64,000 bases of DNA from Marthasterias glacialis (lineage: Eukaryota; Echinodermata; Asteroidea; Forcipulatida; Asteriidae). The notes beneath the pieces are model-generated. The model searched no databases and was not told where the DNA came from. It saw only the letters and a program-made list of their open reading frames with translations. Below, one piece after another: positions 1-10,900 of the stretch (position 1 is the first letter of the stretch; every line of letters begins with the position of its first letter). The stretch spans positions 8,928,192 through 8,992,191 of the forward strand of contig OU452239.1 in the NCBI GenBank assembly GCA_911728455.2, in the 5' to 3' direction. The translations under genes and the position numbers were made by a program.

Positions 1-2060
1 GTTTGTAAAATGTACGGTTTGATGACGTACACATTGGGTCTTATTAATTTGTTTTGTTTAAATATATCTACATATATAATATTTTCCGCTTATACATTGA
101 ACAGGTCTAAGTTATTTTACGGAATCAGTTTATGCAAAAAATATAGTTATTTCATCAATTGTTTTCTTCCAAATTTGAATGAATGCGATTAATGAACATT
201 ATGACAAACCCAATTGATGTTAAAGAGACACAAGTAAATTTAATAAACTATTTTTATTTTAATAAACTACTACGAACCTCCCAATGGGACCTTGTGACAT
301 AAATAAATAGAATAAACATTGCCTATACATCTGTTTTACATCGGTTATATGATGAGCTAAATAATAAACAGTGATACGTTGAAAGCATTTAGCTGTTTCA
401 GATAATGCTGCTGTCGGGGGCTAAATGCTATCTCATTCAATACATGTGTCTTTCCCCTCTTACGGAAACAAGAACAAAACACACATATCAACCAGTTAGA
501 ATAAATTGGTTTCTAAATGTATTGGTTAATAAGACGGAGACAAAATATTCAACAGGTTTTTTTTCCTGGTCGGTGGGGGGGGGGGGTGGAGAACAAAGCC
601 TAAAAGACTTGAATTGCTCACAAACTCGGATTCTAAGAAAACACACAAACGCTAAACTGCTATGGAACATTACACCAAGCTCAAATCCACGGTCAGGTCG
701 AATTAGGGATAAGCTAAGCCTTTCGACAACTTTGATCTTTAACTTGGAAAGTGAGCTGCAAAAGGTAACCCCACTCAGACAAAGAGAGAAAATCTGATTT
801 GATCGCACAGACTAATCTACAAATACACGACAGAAGTAAACGACTTCCTAACACAACATGTTTAGCCCCAAAAATGGGTATAATCTTTTTATATTATTCA
901 TATACGTGTATCGATGTCATACATGAATCTTCACAATAACCGTAGTATTACTATCCAAAGTGGTAATCTTTCCCTATGGCTAACGCAGACTGTACACATT
1001 AATACAGTGTCCAATAACAATACAGTTCAGACCACACTAAATCCACCGGAGCTAGGAACTTTTGACGCGGCACACGACTCCCCATTCACGGCTCCACCGT
1101 TTCACGCACGCTTCTCCTCCCATTACTAGCACGGACAGAGACCCATTCTCTTCCCTCGGTTTTGTATGACACCCCCCTTTGCTTTAATCACCCAACAATC
1201 TTGTTCGTCAATACTGCTCCATGCAGCTTGTTCATTATTTCCCCCAAAATGACTATCTGTTGCACGCGCACCTTGCGCTTGGGTACACGTCGGACACTGG
1301 CACGCCGAAGTTTTATTAACCCGCAGGGGAGCGATTCCGCACGCGAGCGGTTACCGTATTTTAGCCGGCCACGTGGCCGTTCAATAGCGGGGATTAAGCT
1401 GCCCACCGCCCGATAAGGGCACCACTCTTCATCCTCGTGGGATGATGAACAACCAAGCAGTTGACAGGTCTCCGGGCATGCGCAGGGATACTTTATCCTA
1501 TACCCCAGCTATTAGTACCCACAATGCATTGCTAATATTGACTGAGAAGAAAGTTCCCCAAGTGTCCAATGTTCCACATTATCTCAGCACTATGTCTTCT
1601 TCTTTAAGTATAAACTTGTGGGTGTAAATTTTGTTCTTAAGTATGAACTTGTGAGTAAAAAAAAGTAGGTGTTGTATTATACCGTGTGTTTATGAAGAGC
1701 CGTTTTTGTCAGGGCGTGATTCAAACATGATTTGAACGATAGAAGAGAGGCCTGTGTGTTCTCTAATCCCTAGTAGTCTTTAAAAAGATTGAATCTCTTG
1801 AGGTTCAGAAACCCTCTTCCCGTCCACACCTTTATCAGTTATATTCGGTCTTTTTTGCACCGTGTCCCTCCGTCCTCACCTCCTCTTCATCTTCTCTCAC
1901 TTGTTCATCTGTAACATCATCCCAGGTCTTCTTCATTAACTGCCGTATATTCTCTTTATCTCTTCTCGTCTGGGACTCCTTTTTTTCGCCATCATCATCT
2001 TCTTCGTCATCTTCCCAGTTTGGTTTCAAGGGTCCATCCGCCGTGTCTCATCCTCCAGCC

Positions 2061-2073
2061 TCCCTCTCTCTCT

Positions 2074-2105
<32 letters not shown>

Positions 2106-2106
2106 T
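2061..2106. repeat. CT microsatellite
   Basis: Nearly pure CT dinucleotide run with short interruptions. Confidence 0.95.
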
Positions 2107-4688
2107 TGCATCCAGCCCTTGTTTCACTCGAGTAAACACTAGAGAACTTTACCTTCTTCTTCCGCGAGCACACTCTCATCTACTTTCTCTAAAGGCCTAC
2201 CTTCCTCTGCTTGTCAGACGATACCTTTTCCGCGAAGAAGCTTTTTTAAAGGTTTGCTGAAAACTGCAATTTTTTTTTCAATGTTGGATTGACGAAGATG
2301 TTCAAACACCCGGAGAATATTTTCCGTCTCAAATCAAACCGATTGCATTTCACTTTGAACACCTCGGAAAATCATTCTTTTTCTTTTTTTGAAATCAAAT
2401 AATCTGAAGATGGTGTTTTATTTTCATAATTTATTTATTGATTTGTTGTTGTTGTTTTTTGCAGAACACCAGATGTATATTTTGTTAACTTGCAATGTTC
2501 ATACTATAAACACAATCAATACCTTTTTAAGCATCTTGGAGCGCACGAATTAGCCAAGTGCAGACAAAATAATATACTCGGCAGGAGCAGGCCACCAGCG
2601 AAAATTCAATGTGATAATGTAATGTTATTTACTGGTGCCCACAACCACTTTCGTAAGCAATCTTTTCAGGTCTGTGAGTTTTATTAAGCTGAGAGAGTTG
2701 GCTGGAATGGATGCACGATTCGGAAGTCCTATTTTGTTCGTTCTTTTTTTAGTTCAGAGGTTGGTATTTCACGGGGGGGGGGGGTAGGGCGGACTGGATT
2801 CCTTATATTGCAGGCAGTTTGCGCTGGTTATCAATCAAATGTAAGCACACCATTACTCGCCGGCATCATTATAGCTACGACGCACCATTAGTGCTCGAAA
2901 TCAAAGCGATCGGGATGCAAAATGAAACCCATCTATTTTGAAAACGGACGAGGGGTCATCTTTCCCCCCCCCCGCGTTCACTACTCAAAATCATAAAAAT
3001 GGGAACTCACTGTGTATCAAAATAGACCACTGTGATGTTTGCTTCTTTTTTTTTAGTTTGTATATTCATACACTCTGCAAAATGTATCGATTGATGCAGT
3101 CTGAATTATGCGCTTTGCTTGGTTTGAAATTTGCCCATGAGGTGCAGTTCAAAATTGATACCAATTTGTGAAGATCCCGGATGCGTGTAATGCTCTCGAA
3201 AAAGGTCAAACACGACTTAGCGAAAAACAAAGAGTGTTGCCCAAAAAAATGCGTTGTCTGTGTTTAGGATGCCTACTTTTCCATCAGTCAAACCATTGCG
3301 TCTGAGTCTAACGCTTGTGCCTTATATGCAATTAATCATCTAGTATCCATGTAAACATTGCATGGAAGGAAAGTGACAACACTGATTTCCCCCTCCATTT
3401 TCCTTCCAGATATTTTCACCAGAACGGGTGGCCCCGCCCCCATCTCCATCTTTTAAACCCCCATATAAACACACAGAGAAGGGGAAAACTAGGCCCAACC
3501 CCAAGCTACTGAGAACTGCCCCCACTCGATCACCAAGCGACTGAAAAGCCTCGGAAGGAAGCTGGTTGACAAGATCGATTTCCCCGCCATTTTTTTTGCC
3601 CGCGTGCGCTTCCTGCCGCTCCACTTTGTCCGTTCTTTCCGTTCCAATTCAAGAGCGGGCTTCGTAGCGACGGCCAAGGATGTGCTCGAGCCGGCGAGTT
3701 TTCCCCCATTGCGTTTTCCGTTTGGCCGTGCCATCGAGTGCAGTGCGACCGAGCGAGTCAAGTCAAACATGGCCGTGTCCCTGTGTGCATGCATGATCGC
3801 CAACCAGCCCCGTCATCACTGCATCTACCCTACGAGACGTCTTACTCGACCCACCTTCGCGTTTGCTGTGAAAACATTCGCTTCGATTCTGGGGGGTTTT
3901 CAGGAGCGACTCTTTGTCCGATTCAATAAGTTAGGTTCGTGCTTGCCATTTTAACTCCGGTGACCCTTAAATATTCAATGATCAATTTCTCCGGCTGTAA
4001 AGATTACGTGGCAAGTACACCCTAAGTGTGTCTTGATATCCGCTGACCACTTCACCATTCCTTCTTCTTTTCCTCATATTTATATCATTTACAAACATAA
4101 TTAATTACACGTTTCACCGTAATTACAATGTTGTTTGATTGGTTTAATCAGGCATGATGTTTGACTGAGTTTGTGAACTCATGTTGGTTTCTGATTTTTA
4201 TGAAGGAGACTTTTTTACGACCTTGGTTGTAATTGCAAAAGTGTTTTCCTTTTAATGAGAAGTGTTACGGTACGTTAGCGGCGGTAGATATTTCAATGTT
4301 GCTGAAGAATCAGAACAAAGTATACAGGTGAAGAAACAGTTACATCTTGTGTTCCTTATTCGGGCAGTTATCTTTAAAGAGGATGGGTTCGCTATTTTGG
4401 CCGATTTGACTTGAATTTTCTTTAAAGATTCAAGAAAAACAAGGCTTTCATTTATCGTATTGCACGAAATAAATCCGCCAATAATAAGTGGTTGCCGTTA
4501 AAAAAGTAAAAATGAATTGTAGTCGGAATCCTGACATTATCTCACGTCCATCAGCAACGTACAAATAAATCTTGCCATTTTACATGTATTTTGTGCATTG
4601 TGTGTGGAATAAGTTGCGAATTAAATTTGTATGGTTTTCGTTTTGAAACAGCACTATCTGTCAAAATTCTTTCAGAGAAAAGATTCTT

Positions 4689-4722
4689 AAAAAAAATAAT
4701 AATAATAATAATAATAATAATT
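4689..4722. repeat. AAT trinucleotide microsatellite
   Basis: About nine AAT units following an A run. Confidence 0.95.
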
Positions 4723-6198
4723 CTTTTGATGAAAATCGGGTCATGCAACTTTAAGTTATTCTATACCCCTTTTTGGTAATGACTGAAAAGGCAACATTTC
4801 TTTGTCTTTATTATATTATATCTAAAGCACGCGTTGACAAAACGCGCTTTTTTTGTATATTATTTGTATAAAGTCTTATAAGTATGGAAGATAACTTGTA
4901 ATGGATCTTTTTTCTTGTGTTGATGAGAGCAGTTTGGAGAATATGGGTTTGCAAAACTTGTTTTTCTCGTCACATTGAAGTTCACGAATCTATAATGTTT
5001 GGTTTTTTTACCTCCAGTTTTTGTTGGGGCTGTTTTTTTTTTATTATTTTATTTAGTTTTTTATTTTTTATTTTATTTTTTATTTATTTAGTTTTTTTTT
5101 TGCGCGGAAAGATTTATCTCAGTAATGACAGAGGTTATTGTGACCTGCTCGTCCCGCTTGCTAGGTGTGTGGTAAATGCAGCAAATATGGTAAATGACCT
5201 GAGGTCAAATCTCGTGTCACTGCATCATTGCTTTGTGATTCAAAGTATAGATAAATAGACGCTTTCGGAATGTTTGTAAAATGTTTGCAAAACATACTAT
5301 TTAACTCATTTTTTGTTTCCATCCTTTCCCCTCTTTTTTTTTTTTTGGGGGGGGGCATCATGTTTTGAAAGGGATACCTCTTTTTGATGGATGGTACCTT
5401 TGCTATAAAAAAGGTACAGTCACTTAAAAATGTGCATCCTACATTAGGGTCATCTTTTTAAATGATATTTCAACAATGTTAATTGACAATGCTGTTAGGG
5501 CTTGGCTTGTAGGAATGGTGTGAGCAAACGTGATTTCATGCCCATCTTGGGCAAGAATCACGGCCAGAGTTTGCCGAAGTCGGCACACCCACACTGCCGC
5601 GATTTTAATAACCCAGGCGCGTGATTCCGCTTTAATTTTGACCGCAGATCAATTAGCTTCGATCGGGCCCGAGGTTCCCAGGTACGGGGGACGAAGTCTT
5701 AATTAGCACGGTGGAGTCATCCTCGCTCCGTGTGTGTAAGGCAGTGTGCGTGCGTGTATACGTTGGGGATCGCGCGCGAAATGGCTCGCTTGGTGACTAT
5801 CGCGTGGCATCATCGCGCGGTTCTTGTGCTACCCTCTGGAAAGAGATGTAATAGCGGTGGGAAGGGGAAGAGGAAAAAAAACACGATATGATAAAAAAAA
5901 CACCGTAGTCGGGTCACATCATTTAGCACTTGTTGAACATCTCGTAGGTCACAAAATCCATCTCAATCAAGGCGCTGGCAGCACGAGAGAGGACTAAATT
6001 AACAAGGATAGAGGTCACTAGTTGATATTAGAGATAGACAACCTTGACTCAGTGGGTGCACTTTGGGGAGGTTTTAAGAAGCGACATACATCGGTGATTA
6101 ATGGAGCACAGGGTAGGAGCGGGATTCAGCCAAACGACGGAAATATTGAAATGCAAAATTATGCGTCATGAAATGAAATATGTGTGAACAAAATCCCC

Positions 6199-6222
6199 CT
6201 CTCTCTCTCTCTCTCTCTCTCT
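6199..6222. repeat. CT microsatellite
   Basis: Uninterrupted (CT)n of 24 bases. Confidence 0.95.
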
Positions 6223-6479
6223 GATTATAGGAAGTGATTTGTTTTCCATTCGACAGTTGTCATGACATGTGGGTAACAATCGATACATCGCAAGATATTG
6301 CATTGTTTGTTTGTTTTTGTTTTGGGCTTTTGTTGTTGTTTGTTGTTTGTTTGTTTTGACAACTGTGGTTACGATCTTAACACGACTAAACAAAATGCAC
6401 ACCCTTAATTAATATAAACATCAAACAATCATTGTTTGGCTAAAACATTGTTTTAACACGGCAGTATCCGATTGAATGG

Positions 6480-6640
6480 TTTCTGACTGGCACCCCCCCC
6501 CCTCCCGGCCCCGAACAAAGATATTGACAAAATAGAGACACCGCCAACATTAGGGTTCGGTTGGTAGAGCTTGGGGTAGTACGTTTAGCCAGTGGTCGCA
6601 GGTTCAAATCCCGCTCCGGATAGTATTTCTTTGTTCACCC
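6480..6640 (+). mobile_element. tRNA-derived SINE, + copy (head region)
   Basis: Seen: a polymerase III A-box-like TTCGGTTGGTAGAGC and a perfect B-box-type GGTTCAAATCC (6601-6611), spaced as in a tRNA. A leader (AACAAAGATATTGACA, CCGCCAACATTAGGG) precedes it and is shared with the inverted copy at 7302. The tRNA-like part cannot form a good full cloverleaf, so it is not a tRNA gene. The 3' end of this copy is unclear. Confidence 0.75.
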
Positions 6641-6998
6641 CAAAATTTATTTAACCACTTACCAAGTCAGTTTCTCTTGTGTTTATTCCTTGACGTTTTA
6701 AAATTAAAGTATACATTTTTTGTTGCTATCTGTAGTATATACCTTCGACCCAGGATAACAGTTTGTAATCAATGCTACAAAAAAATTACGCTGAAGAAAG
6801 AGTAGGGGGAAATATATAACAATTTCATAGTACAGCATAATGAGTGTGGTGAACATAACAGATTGGTTTGACCCGAAGAGAGATTTTTTTTTTGTTACAC
6901 CAATTCGCCGAAGTGGTCACGTAATTGTGTTTAAATAACCGTTGGCCTGGATCGATAAACATTTATATCATAGCATTATGCAAACCAAAATGATGCCA

Positions 6999-7302
6999 TT
7001 CATTTATTTATTTTTTTTCTGTTTGTGAGCCGCGTGTCTATACACCGAGGTAATAGACAAAACGGATCAAGGTGGACTGGCAGACCAGACGGAGACCGTC
7101 CTCGGCTCGATTTTGTGTACACATCCAATGTGGACCACGCAATATTAAACAAAAAGAACAAATTGACTGGAGCGGGATTTGAACCTGCGACCACCGGTTA
7201 AACTTACCGACGCTCCATTTGAACTATCCAGCCCCTAATGTTGGCGGTCTCCCTATCGTGTCAATATCTTTGTTTGGAGGGGTGCCATCAGTCAGAAGCT
7301 CA
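6999..7302 (-). mobile_element. tRNA-derived SINE, inverted copy with A-rich tail
   Basis: Read on the minus strand: a leader shared with the + copy (TTCTGACTG, GGCACCCC, ACAAAGATATTGACA), a tRNA-like head with the same B-box GGTTCAAATCCCGCTCC (in the complement of 7167-7185), a body of about 150 bp, and an A-rich tail (AAAAAAAATAAATAAATG, ending near 7001). About 300 bp in all. The two copies face each other tail to tail and could pair as a long inverted repeat. Confidence 0.8.
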
Positions 7303-7518
7303 GGCAGTTCCCCTTGTGGTTTATTGCTCTTCGTGTTCTACATACACCTAAGCACTTCGTATCACAAATATCTAATGGCAGTCATAAACAGACTTTTTAG
7401 GGGCTTAACTCATTTTAAAGCCGTGTCCGGAAAGTGTATGGCAGCCGCATGAAACATTTCCTACGGGAAAAAAAAATATATATATACATGTATTTGTATA
7501 TACATTTATGTATGTTGT

Positions 7519-7740
7519 ACCCGATCAGACTAGCCGCCATAGCTTATAAGCGAGGCGGTCACGTATCATGATAGCCTTCCCCATGCCTTTCTAAATAAAC
7601 TGTTCTAAATCCGCCTCGCTTTTAATAAAGTGGATGCTCTGCCTCGTGATACCATGATAGTATCATGGGAGGTTTATAAGCGAGGCGGTCATGCATTGGC
7701 GGCTCGCTTATAAGTGACGGTGGCTGGGCTAATCGGTGGG
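7519..7740. mobile_element. Foldback element with ~45-bp imperfect inverted ends
   Basis: The left end (CCGATCAGACTAGCCGCCAT then CTTATAAGCGAGGCGG) is the inverse of the right end (GGCTCGCTTATAAGTGACGG then TGGCTGGGCTAATCGG). Internal copies of ATAAGCGAGGCGGTCA (7547 and 7675) and ATCATGATAG/CTATCATG motifs add further self-complementarity. There is no coding sequence. Likely a non-autonomous DNA element. Confidence 0.75.
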
Positions 7741-8044
7741 TCTGTTTATAAAATCTATCATGACAATTGATTTTGCCCGATTCTTCAAAACACAAGATCG
7801 TGTACAGTAAGAATCCACCGGATCATCTGTTTAGCTTTTGTTTGGGGAAAAACGTTGCGGTCATAACACTGCCTGACACGATTCCCGTCCGTAACCGCTT
7901 GATTTTGCTTCCTAAGTAAGTTCCCTGTCACTTGTTGTGGGTTAGGCTAAAAATAGAATAGCCGTAGGTGAGAGATCTCTCGGCACTTCGGTGGGAAAAG
8001 TCTCACCTAGATACTCCCATCATTATTGCCAAAGAAAAATGTTA

Positions 8045-8290
8045 CATCTGGGAACACCCCCCCCCCCTCCCCATTATAACCGTTAGCCCAGATCTCTTGC
8101 TTAATTGCCATAAACACCGATCCCTCATGCAAACTATAATAGCTCAGCATGTCATCAGTATTGTGGCCAGAGTAAGTTGTATCTTCGAAACACCCCCCCC
8201 CCCTTTAACCTCTAGCCCAATTCGCCCGCTCTTAATTGCCTTAAACACCGATCCCGTACGCAAACGATAATAGCTCAGCATGTCATTGAT
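8045..8290. repeat. Direct duplication, offset 131 bp
   Basis: Two adjacent copies share a run of 11 C, TTAGCCCA/CTAGCCCA, TTAATTGCC, AAACACCGATCCC, GCAAAC and ATAATAGCTCAGCATGTCAT. The offset between the AGCTCAGCA blocks (8141 and 8272) is 131 bases. The copies have diverged at roughly one base in six. Confidence 0.85.
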
Positions 8291-8439
8291 ATCGTAACGC
8301 AAGTCCTGAGCTAAATGAAGACGGTTGATATACGAGACAATGAGTCACGGAACGTAAAAATGTAGATCAATTGAATATTAATATCATTGCCCATTTGTAC
8401 TCGAGTGCGACTGTCTTGAACGGGAAGATTCTGCTGTCA

Positions 8440-8730
8440 CTACTGGGTTGCTTACTCTCTTTGAATGAATATAAAGTACAATATCTCTAACAAAAAAAAG
8501 TGAGCAACACTGCCGGTTTCAACCAAAAGTAATGCTTTATAATCGTTGCTACCAGTATACGTACTCTTTTTGAATCAAGATAAGGTACGACGCTCTCATT
8601 AGCATGAACACTAATGTGCTTACTCCCTTTGAATGAATAATGGAGCAGCATTATGAATTTTAGCAAACTCGTGGTTCTGGTGAGCTGGCTCCTTTTGAAA
8701 TAAGATAAGAGTATCTAATGTGATTGTGAA
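8440..8730. repeat. Degenerate ~60-70-bp repeat array, cluster 1
   Basis: Four copies of a conserved core, TTACTCTTTTTGAATCAA followed by TATAAGGTAC, begin near 8451, 8561, 8619 and 8687. The sequence between cores is also related (AACACT..TG and TTGCTAC blocks). The same core recurs at 20.07-20.31, 50.98-51.08, 52.98 and 54.95 kb. Confidence 0.75.
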
Positions 8731-10264
8731 AAAAAAACTACTAGTTTAAAATACTGCGTGTTGGGGTCGTTGGAATGAACGGTTGGATATAAAGTCGTGA
8801 TGTTTAGAAGATGTTTACTACCTGAATGATTAATCTCATTAAATCAATTAAAGGCTCACTATTTGAATGTAATATTGCCCTTATGACGCCCTAATCCATT
8901 TCTTTCAAAGTCAAAATAAAAGTGATTAATATTTTTGTGAAACCGCCAAGCCCACAGTGGCGGTAATATTATCCAGAATGATGGTGTCGTCAATAGACGG
9001 TCAGTAAAGTACTGGATGTTTGGTGAGTTGCTTTAAAGCCAAATCTGGTATAAAGCCAAATATGATCAGTCCATTAAATTACTTGCAAAAAGAATGGGTG
9101 TACTTAAGACCAAAATGTCTTCCCTCGAAATGAGCGGTTCAAGAACAAACAGACTGGTACCTCTTTCGTATGAACAAATCGTCGCTGTGATCACGTCCTG
9201 TCGTGCAGGGCGTTCGACCCGCCCGCTATGTGCAATGACGCTTTTATTGATATCGCTCCTGACAATATTTAACCGTCCCCCCCGCGCGCGAGCCGTAGCT
9301 TCTCCACGATATTTTACACCATGGACAGGCCCCGGCGGAGATGAAATTCCAGTATCTTGTCCCAATCAGTTAATTAGACAAAATAAAGTCTTTTTCAATA
9401 AAGGCATGCACCGTGTTCATGTCAATCACGGCTGACAAAATGCGGTCTTTAATTAAAACACCGCGATCTCGTGGGGTTTTGTCGTGCCTCGACAGTTTTT
9501 TTTTATTTGTGTTCAGCTCAACAGGGTATGCGCATGGGTAGTTTTTGACCTTTTAAAAATACCCGCGTTGAGTTAAATTAGGTACGCCAGTTACCCTTAA
9601 TGTAATGTTAGTGCGGGACTAATATGGGTATTTTTAGGCTGCCGATTATGGACAATTTTGTGCCTAGAGTATACGCTTCATCAGAGCTTTTGTTATTGGA
9701 GAGCAGAAGCTACAGATAATACACTTCAGTGCGTAGATAAACACTCCCGTGCAAGCATTGTCCGTTTGGGTTTAAGAATAAAGAGAGCAGAGTGGTTAAT
9801 TAATTTTTACTGGATCCAGTCCGACAAGTTGGCTTTGGCAATATTCTAATTAGCTTGTTATTGTTTGCGCTGGAGCAGAAGACAAAGTTTTGTATCAGCC
9901 GTGATAATTGTTATTGTGTTTTGCAGTGGCAAGTTTCTTGAAGAAGAATCACTCAAACAATAAAACAAAAAACAAGAAGAAGCAAGGAGAACAAACAAAC
10001 AAACAAACAAGCAAACGAACAAAAACAAACCAAGGCAAGAACAAAATTGAACATATATTTTATTAATAAATAATTATAGATAAACAAAATAAACAACATA
10101 AATATTCTGTTAATGAAAAAATATCATTCAGAATACCCACAACAAATACACAGTTTTGCTTCGCTTTTGACGACTCTTTCAATGAAAGATGTAAAACGTT
10201 AGTTAATGCATCAACAAAAAAATAGGTCATTATTTTAAAGGCAATGTAGTACCTTTCTTATAAG

Positions 10265-10662
10265 GACCTGGGCACTATTTCATAGAGCTGCTTAAGCACA
10301 AAAAGTAACTATGCAAAAAACAAATTGCCTTACCAGAATATTACCAGCCAAACTACCATGCTACATGTGCCATTTGTGACTGGTATCCTGCTTACTTTTG
10401 CTTAGCAGAAATTTGGTAAGCAACATTTTCTGTTTATAAGCAGGTTTATGAAATCGGGCTCAGTGCTTAAATTCACAGAGCTGCTTAAGCACAAAACTAA
10501 GCTACTTGCAATGCAACCGTGCTTACCAGAATAGGGTTTAACCCTCTCCTTACCCACCAAAGTACCATTTCCTATGCACCACCTGTGACTGGTATCCTGC
10601 TCATCTTTTGCTTGACTGGAAATTGTTTGGCTAAAGCAGATTTATGAAAATTTGCTCTGCTC
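10265..10662. mobile_element. Two tandem copies of a ~195-bp terminal-inverted-repeat element
   Basis: Copy A starts CACTATTTCATAGAGCTGCT (from 10273) then TAAGCAC and ends TATAAGCAGGTTTATGAAAT CGGGC near 10460, which is its inverse. Copy B follows at once (CACAGAGCTGCTTAAGCAC) and ends AAAGCAGATTTATGAAAA near 10650. Both share an internal TGTGACTGGTATCCTGCT. The family resembles short inverted-repeat elements I associate with echinoderm genomes; that link is from memory. Confidence 0.8.
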
Positions 10663-10847
10663 TTTGCTCTCTGCAATGACTTATCTGCTAATCATTTTTT
10701 TTTTTTTTTTTTTTTTTTAGTTTAAGTCAAAACGATGTTTGATGGAAAATAAATAAGATGCAATATGATACATTGAACTAAATAATAACAATAATCATAA
10801 TAAAATCTCAAACAGTACGCCTGTTCTGTTCTGAGAAACGGTGGTGG

Positions 10848-10900
10848 TAATCTCGACGTTTCGAACTCTACTCCGTTCGGTCTTCAGTTTTTCTTTGAAC
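10848..10900 (-). repeat. Retroelement-end-like hairpin fragment
   Basis: The minus strand reads CTGAAGACCGAACGGAGTAG then AGTTCGAAACGTCGAGA. It has a CGAAC/GTTCG stem and the GAAACGTC motif typical of the ends of Penelope-like and related retroelements. The hammerhead core spacing is not canonical. Family assignment is tentative. Confidence 0.4.

Noticed and set aside
1835..2029. Minus-strand frame rich in Asp, Glu and Lys
   Set aside because: Arises from a CT/TCATC-rich stretch next to a CT microsatellite; low-complexity artefact.
2697..2715. W-L-E-W codons, as in the PNT domain
   Set aside because: An in-frame TGA lies just upstream and the following residues (MHDSEV) do not match a PNT domain.
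3071..3090. L-C-K-M codons, as in PNT ELCKM
   Set aside because: Neighbouring residues do not fit and no exon borders are seen; a chance match.
3604..3954. 116-codon + strand frame in a GC-rich island, with overlapping frames on both strands
   Set aside because: Several frames are open at once because the segment is GC-rich; no homology and no splice sites. More likely regulatory.
6553..6619. Possible tRNA gene
   Set aside because: Has the B box but the acceptor and anticodon stems do not pair, and a related copy lies nearby with an A-rich tail; a SINE head.
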